A stretch of 64,000 nt of DNA. It comes from Thunnus maccoyii (Eukaryota > Chordata > Actinopteri > Scombriformes > Scombridae). Positions 58,558 to 64,000 of the stretch are shown piece by piece. The notes beneath the pieces are model-generated. The model had not been told where the DNA came from. It ran no database searches and worked only from the letters and a program-made list of their open reading frames with translations. Every line of letters starts with the position of its first letter. Position 1 is the first letter of the stretch. Made by a program: the position numbers and the translations under genes. The DNA is taken from positions 13,960,501 to 14,024,500 of the forward strand of contig NC_056539.1 in NCBI RefSeq assembly GCF_910596095.1. The letters run 5' to 3'.

Positions 58558-60965
58558 GCTGACTGTCGGTATACCCCAATATTGTCACGTCGGGCTGGAG
58601 AGGGGACTGGGTAAAGGTTTTTAGGCATGGGAGGGTGGAGGTGACAGAATCTGGTTTCCTCTCAGCAGAAGGGCATTGTCTTCATAGTGGGGAGGTGCTC
58701 TGTTTACAGCGTTGGTAAAAGTCTGACATGTCTATTTCAATCAGTGCACCTCCTCAGGGTGACGCTTTCTGTTGTGCTGACGCTGCAGCCTCACACATGT
58801 TGTGGTCTCAGTGAGGAACTTTTAGGCCTGGAGGTGGGGCTAAAATATCACAACAGTGTGTTTGTTGATGGTGTAATCATATACAATATGATGACATTTA
58901 GTTTTTTTCAATATATGTATGAAAACTAGTAATGAAAAGTACATGGTGCTAGGATAGCAACCACTAAGTTTACACACAGTGGTCATAAAGTGAAACTTTT
59001 TTTCTATCTGGGCTCGCGCTCTAACTCTGTTTAGTCACACAGTCTGTGTTTCCTGTATGTCAGTATTACTTTATATGATATTAAATTTGATTTCAGATTG
59101 GACCTCCTAAGTATACAGCCCTAGGATATAAATCAGTGATTTGAAAATGATTTAAAAACTGTAACATAGTAAAAGTAAAATACAGCTCATATCCAGGAGG
59201 AATAACTTTTGCTGTACAGATCCAGAGGTTTCTGGCTGTGTATGGCAGTTATTTGATGAGCATTTATAGTGAGCAGTGAAGACCAGGGTATGAGTGTCTC
59301 CAAAATCTGGGCAAGGGTTGCTAAGAGCTGAAATAAAATCAAAATATGATTCTCATGCGTGTATCAAATCATACAGAATACTTTGTGTTGTGTTCCTTGG
59401 ACCGTGTTCACCTAAACAGGACATCTTTAAAGGGAGGAATTAAGTAACATCCAACCTTACCCATATCCAAATATTTACATTCCGTGACGGGCGTGTAGGT
59501 TTTAGTTTGAAGCAATGTGTTGGCCGCTGAGGCTGACTGATGGAAAAAGCGTTCTGTGTCTGCACTCTGCTCTTCTTTCCTCTGACCCCCTCGCTCCTTT
59601 TGGATCTCTGTTCTGTCGTTCTTGCTCCGTCTTTCTCTCTGACAAGTCCCGAGGCTCTGGTTGTCCCGTTCCTAACCCATTGCTCATCTGCACGCATACG
59701 CATCAACACACACACACAGTGGAAAAAGAGGAGGAGGTGGAGATTACCTTTAAAGTGTGCTGGAGACCTGTATCCCCTCTTTAAGCGTGACATCTGAGGG
59801 TGTTTCGCATCTAAGCTATAATTACCTGCGCAAATATGTGGAAAACTGCGAGGCAACACGTATCAGGCTGATCATCTGGTCCTGTCGGCAGGCGGACGGC
59901 AGTCCCACTGTTGCACTAATGACTTAATAGGCCCCTTAATGACCAAATAGCCCGCTGCCATCCAGAAGCACTTAGACAATTATGTGCTGGCCAGAACACT
60001 GCAGGCTGACTGTTAGACAGAGGGAGGTACAGAGGCTGGATATGGAAAATAACGGCACTGTACACTTGACAACTAGATAAATCACAATGTCTTTTATTTG
60101 AATTACATTTTGTAAGAAAAAAACATGAGATAAAAGAAAAAAAATACTGAATTGAAAGTTATAATGGAGTTTGATAGCAGGCAGCAGACAAGAGCTGAGA
60201 ATCCATGTGGCTACAAGAAACAGTTTAAAGTAAGAGCCACAATTTTAGCATTTTCGTAACTGGAAAAACTACAGTCAACTCCACTCTCTCCACCCACTCA
60301 CTTATCCAAAGTTGAAAGTGGCAAGCTCACCAAGTAACTTAGAAGAAAATCATGCAGGGAAAGTGGGAACTCTAAAAGAGTATTTGTGTATCCAGGGTTG
60401 ATCTCTTTTCTTTATTCTGTAGAACTTGCACCTTTGTTAAGAAACTTTATTAATCAACGGTGAACTATTTACTTCACTCAATCCAGGAAACCTTTATAAA
60501 TCTCTCTGCTCCTCTATAACCTCACTGCTTTCAGTCAGTGCATCCAACAGAGGTCACGTGCCTCCTCGTTCTGAGTACCTGAGAGACCTGAGGTAATGAC
60601 TCCACCACATTGTCACTGAGCTGAGTGCCGCTGAGGTAGTGAGTTAAGCGTGGCATGTTCGAGTGCTCCTCCATACTTCAGTCCTCAATATGCCAAAACC
60701 TTCCCTCCTTCCTTCGCCCACATTCTCCCTCTGGTGGGGAAAATGAGCATTCCTTTCTGCTTAAATTGTGGTGGCCTCACATCACACTATTACTACACTC
60801 AGTTACTGTCTCACTATTCTCATTTTGCTGGATTTGAGTGCAGCCTTGGATACAGTTGATCATACAGTTCTACTCAACAAACTCAGAAACCTGGTTGGCC
60901 TAGGTGAAACTGCTCTTAACTGGTTTTTATTTTACTTATAAAATATCAAAGTCACTGTTGACGTA

Positions 60966-61905
60966 GGTAAACGGGTGGGGTCCACGCAGTCTGCCCAGGG
61001 GATTCAACTCGGCAGGTTAGGGATGGCTGCTCGGTGTGGGAGGATCCCCTCGTGGGACCTCTCCCCGGCGCTGGCTGGCCCTTGCCCGTTGCATTTCCTC
61101 CATGGTGGTGCACCATGACCGGCTCTAAGTTGGCTTGGAAAGGGCTGGGGCGAAGGTGGCTCGCAGCTTCAGCCGTGAACTTTACAGTGCCCCTTGCCCC
61201 AGACCTCTCAGGGCCGTGGACAAAGTGCTCACTGTGCCCTCTCTCCCTGTAGGAAGGGACGGGGCCCCCTACTCCCGGCGCAACTGTTAACCGGGGCAGA
61301 CTGTCCACAGTGCGCCCCACCATGTCACTTCACCAGGGCGGGACCAGCCCATGTCAAAAGCGCCAAAATGTCGGCAACCCACCCGACTCTTGAAACATGG
61401 ACTAAGGATTTGAATGCACACACAAGTCAGAGGGTGAAGCTAACCCTGTGGTGCAATGAGAGTGAGGGCTGGCATGCGCCAGCTGAGGTGGGATCTTGGC
61501 CCCTCGGGGTTGGGCACACCATTGGCCCATCTCGCCCACACTGTGCGGGAGGTGGAGTGTGAGCGCATGCGATAGGACCCAAAAGATGCTGAACTATGCC
61601 TGGGCAGGGCAAAGCCAGAGGAAACTCTGGTGGAGGCCCGTAGTGGTCCTGACGTGCAAATTGGTCGTCCGACCTGGGTATAGGGGCGAAAGACTAATTG
61701 AACCAGCTGGTTCCCTCTGAAGTTTCCCTCAGGATAGCTGTTGCCCAGAGTTTTGCAGTTTTATCTGGTAAAGTGAATTATTAGAGGTCTTGGGGCTGAA
61801 ACGATCTCAACCTATTCTCAAACTTTAAATGGGTAGTAAGCCTGGCTCACTGGCTTGGAGCCAGGCGTGGAATGTGAGCCGCCAAGTGGGTCACTTTTGG
61901 TAAGC
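60966..61905 (+). pseudogene. 28S rRNA pseudogene fragment
   Basis: About 940 bases match large-subunit rRNA from the start of expansion D2 past D3. Diagnostic phrases: GGTAAACGGGTGGGGTCC (60966), GGATTCAACTCGGC (61001), ACCCGACTCTTGAAACATGG (61381, the site of a standard D3 primer), GAACTATGCCTGGGCAGGG, AGCCAGAGGAAACTCTGGTG, TGACGTGCAAATTGGTCGTC, GACCTGGGTATAGGGGCGAA, CTCAACCTATTCTCAAACTT and TGGGTCACTTTTGGTAAGC. Many differences from functional 28S are C-to-T or G-to-A at former CpGs. The invariant TCTAGTAG before GCTGGTTCCC is deleted (near 61708). It is not a functional rRNA. Confidence 0.95.
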
Positions 61906-63037
61906 GCAACAACTTAAGGTCTTCAACTACTCTCATGTCATGTGGGGTCCCACAGGGCTAAGTCCTGGGCTCTATTTTGTTCAGTTTGTATCTGTTGCCC
62001 CTTGGCCATGTTATTCGCCATTTCATCCCTGCGTCCTCCCATTGTTATGCCGATGATTCACAGTTGTATGTCTCGTTTAGCCCTGAAAATCGTAACAATC
62101 TGGATTCTCTGCACTGCTGCCTGGCTGCCATTAAGGACTGGATGACTTCCAACTTCCTGCAACTGAATACAGATAAAACTGAAGTCCTGGTTATTGGTCC
62201 TGATCATATTTCTAACAGTGTCAAACCCCCACATTGGACCACTAACAACTAACACGAAACACTCAGTTAGAAACTTGGGAGTTGGATGTGAGTCTTGTTC
62301 AATCCTGCCATTTACAATTGGAAATGTTGCCAAAGTCAAACCAATGATCCCCAAAAACATAGTTGAACAAATTATCCACACCCCCATTTCCTCTCACCTA
62401 GACTACTACAATTCATTATTTACCTGCTTAAACGATGCAGCACTTGCCCGTTTACAGTTGGTGCAGAATGCAGCAGCAAGACTTCTCACAAACACTCGAC
62501 TTAGGGAACACATCACTCCAGTTCTGGCTGAATTACACTGGCTCCACATTCATTACAGAATCCAATTAAAGATTCTATTGATTACTTTTAAATCCCTACA
62601 TGGTCTGGCTCCGCTTTACATTTCAGAACTCTTAAACCCTTATTCTGCACTGAGAAATGTTGTTAAAAGTTCCATGGCCCAGGCTTAAAACAAAGGGGGA
62701 TCATGCTTTTACTGTTTTAGCTCCAACACTGTGGAACAGTTTAAAAAGCTTTTAAAAACCCACCTGTATGGACTGGAATTTATAGAATATTTTTTGTAAT
62801 GTCTATTCAAATATTTTAATTCTGTTCTTTTATATTTTATTTTATCTCTATGTTTGATCACTTCTTCAGATGATCATAACTCCCTGTTTTTATTGCATTT
62901 TCTGTATATGATGTTCTTTTCATTTTTTTCTTTTTATTTCTCTATGTTCGCTATCTTTGCACCAATATTGTATAGTATTATATTTTGTGAAGCACCTTGT
63001 AACTCTGGTTTTGAAAGGTGCTATAGAAATAAAGTTT

Positions 63038-63053
63038 ATTATTATTATTATTA

Positions 63054-63085
<32 letters not shown>
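63038..63085. repeat. (ATT)n tail of the LINE
   Basis: Trinucleotide tract directly after the LINE's AATAAAG; probably the element's 3' microsatellite tail. Confidence 0.9.
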
Positions 63086-63954
63086 TACTCTCTAGTCTGT
63101 TTATATACGATTATTTTGCCATCTTAACTGTGGAAATTGCAGTAAAGTGAATGGTGGTTCAGTGTGTTTTCCTGCAGACATGGCACATTTTATTTCTATA
63201 TCACATTTTTGCCCATCACAATGAGGTAAAACTGCTGTAAATTGTTTTCTATGGGAAGGGCAGGTAGTCTCCAGGATGGCTGAGGTTAATCTCAGGTTGT
63301 CTGGGCCAGAGGCTGATTGATCACAGACAGGAATGTGACTTCTGATTTCCTCAGAGACCCACTCGGCCCCTCTGGAATGTTGTTGTCTTTTGGGACGTTG
63401 TTGTTTTATAATTTTTGTTTAACCAGTTTAGTCACGCTAAAACCAAGGATCACCATATGCACATGTGATGTGATATGTGTGCCATGGAAGTATTTCTGCC
63501 TTTTAAGTTTGTCCTTTTCCGTAGATGTCATCACTTACCATTACATTCTTCACAATTATATTTTACAGTTTTGACTTTGAAATAAGGCATAAATGCACCT
63601 TTTTATTATATCGGTAGTCATCAGGTATTCAGAAAACATTTTTCTGCAGGCAGGAATGAGGCCTTTAACATTTATCTAATGAAATAACTCCAACAAGTCC
63701 ACCGAAATAAACAAAAAAGAATGACAGAATGACACATGGAAGTGTTTTCTGATATCCAAAGTCAAGGGTGACTAGACTTACTCTAGAGACTTAAAGACAT
63801 TTCTTCTCTCATCTAAAAGGCTTCTTCAGTTCCCGTTTTCTGATCTGACAGCCATATCGGCAAAACAACATCATTAGTCATTGTCTTCCAAAACTTCCAA
63901 AACAAATCACTGTTGCAAAAATAAAACCCCCTTTGACCGACATGGGTATGGTCA

Positions 63955-64000
63955 AGGTTTGGTTGGATTTAGGCACAAAAACAACTTGGTTAGGGTTAGG
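63955..64000. repeat. edge of a repeat containing TTAGGG phrases
   Basis: GGTTTGGTTGGATTTAGGCA, then ACAACTTGGTTAGGGTTAGG, at the window edge resembles an interspersed fish repeat with short GGTTAGGG runs. It is cut off, so the family cannot be assigned. Confidence 0.35.

Larger units (their letters stand above)
60806..63088 (+). mobile_element. L2-like LINE (5'-truncated), split by a 28S rRNA fragment
   Basis: The left piece (about 60806-60966) reads [19 protein letters not shown] and GETALNWFL, typical of fish L2 reverse transcriptase. The right piece (about 61906 onward) reads STTLMSCGVPQG, then a stop, VLGS, then HCYADDSQLYVSF (YADD catalytic motif, about 62043-62080), DWMTSNFLQLNTDKTEVL, LDYYNSLFTCL, LQLVQNAAARLLTNTR and HITPVLAELHWL. 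The 3' end is GTAACTCTGGTTTTGAAAGG, then GTGCTATAGAAATAAAG and an (ATT)n tail. Stops and frame changes make it inactive. Removing the 28S insert would leave the domain order unbroken. Confidence 0.9.
54100..64000 (+). other. trabd2b: trabd2b intron 2 (open at right edge)
   Basis: Starts GTAAGA. No further trabd2b exon was found to the window end, so this intron is at least 9.9 kb. It holds a foldback element, a (GA)n tract, an L2-like LINE with an inserted 28S fragment, and otherwise unremarkable sequence (56045-58490, 58560-60805 and 63100-63960). Confidence 0.6.

Noticed and set aside
60952..61720. Several open frames of 60-120 codons on both strands
   Set aside because: The DNA is a 28S rRNA fragment; the frames are by-products of its GC-rich sequence.
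62194..62688. 164-codon open frame
   Set aside because: Not a host gene: it is the preserved 3' part of the LINE reverse transcriptase ORF.

Overview
The window is vertebrate nuclear DNA, almost certainly from a spiny-rayed ray-finned fish. The coding regions are split by GT-AG introns, the introns and intergenic DNA are AT-rich, and the repeats are typical of teleosts: Tc1-like, hAT and L2-type elements, long (CA)n and (GA)n microsatellites, and retroposon tails resembling TTTATTGATC. No prokaryotic, organellar or viral genes were seen.

Four protein-coding genes can be reconstructed exon by exon. (1) firrm (C1orf112 orthologue), + strand, coding 2980-16230, 24 exons, about 920 residues. It is the FIGNL1-interacting regulator of recombination and mitosis. 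(2) scyl3, - strand, coding 24813-17202, 13 coding exons, about 782 residues, a SCY1-like pseudokinase. It is tail-to-tail with firrm, as in human. (3) lpxn (leupaxin), + strand, coding 26667-33478, 9 exons, 394 residues: LD motifs followed by four LIM domains. It is head-to-head with scyl3 across about 1.5 kb. (4) trabd2b (tiki2), + strand, only its first two coding exons (50808-50921 and 53530-54099). The rest of the gene lies beyond the right edge, so 54100-64000 is intron. About 16.5 kb without a recognisable gene separates lpxn from trabd2b. The four genes do not form a pathway; they are neighbours on a chromosome.

The most unusual points are these. The first firrm intron has the signature of a minor-class (U12) AT-AC intron: ATATCCTC at its start, CCCTTGAC ten bases before a terminal AC, and a correct reading frame only with these sites. 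A roughly 940-base, CpG-decayed fragment of 28S rRNA sits inside the reverse-transcriptase region of an L2-like LINE in the last intron. lpxn carries two very recent direct tandem duplications, one copying its first exon (375 bases) and one copying the end of its last exon (247 bases). Three long inverted-repeat (hairpin) elements lie in introns of three different genes. Two firrm introns carry long (CA)n tracts starting within about ten bases of the 5' splice site.

Mobile-element content: two Tc1-like remnants at the left end and a weaker third near 46.4 kb; a 1089-base internally deleted hAT copy and a 798-base hAT-like foldback in scyl3 introns, both with perfect 8-base target duplications; LINE 3' remnants near 20.2, 26.1, 27.4 and 62.5 kb; and an interstitial telomeric repeat in an lpxn intron.
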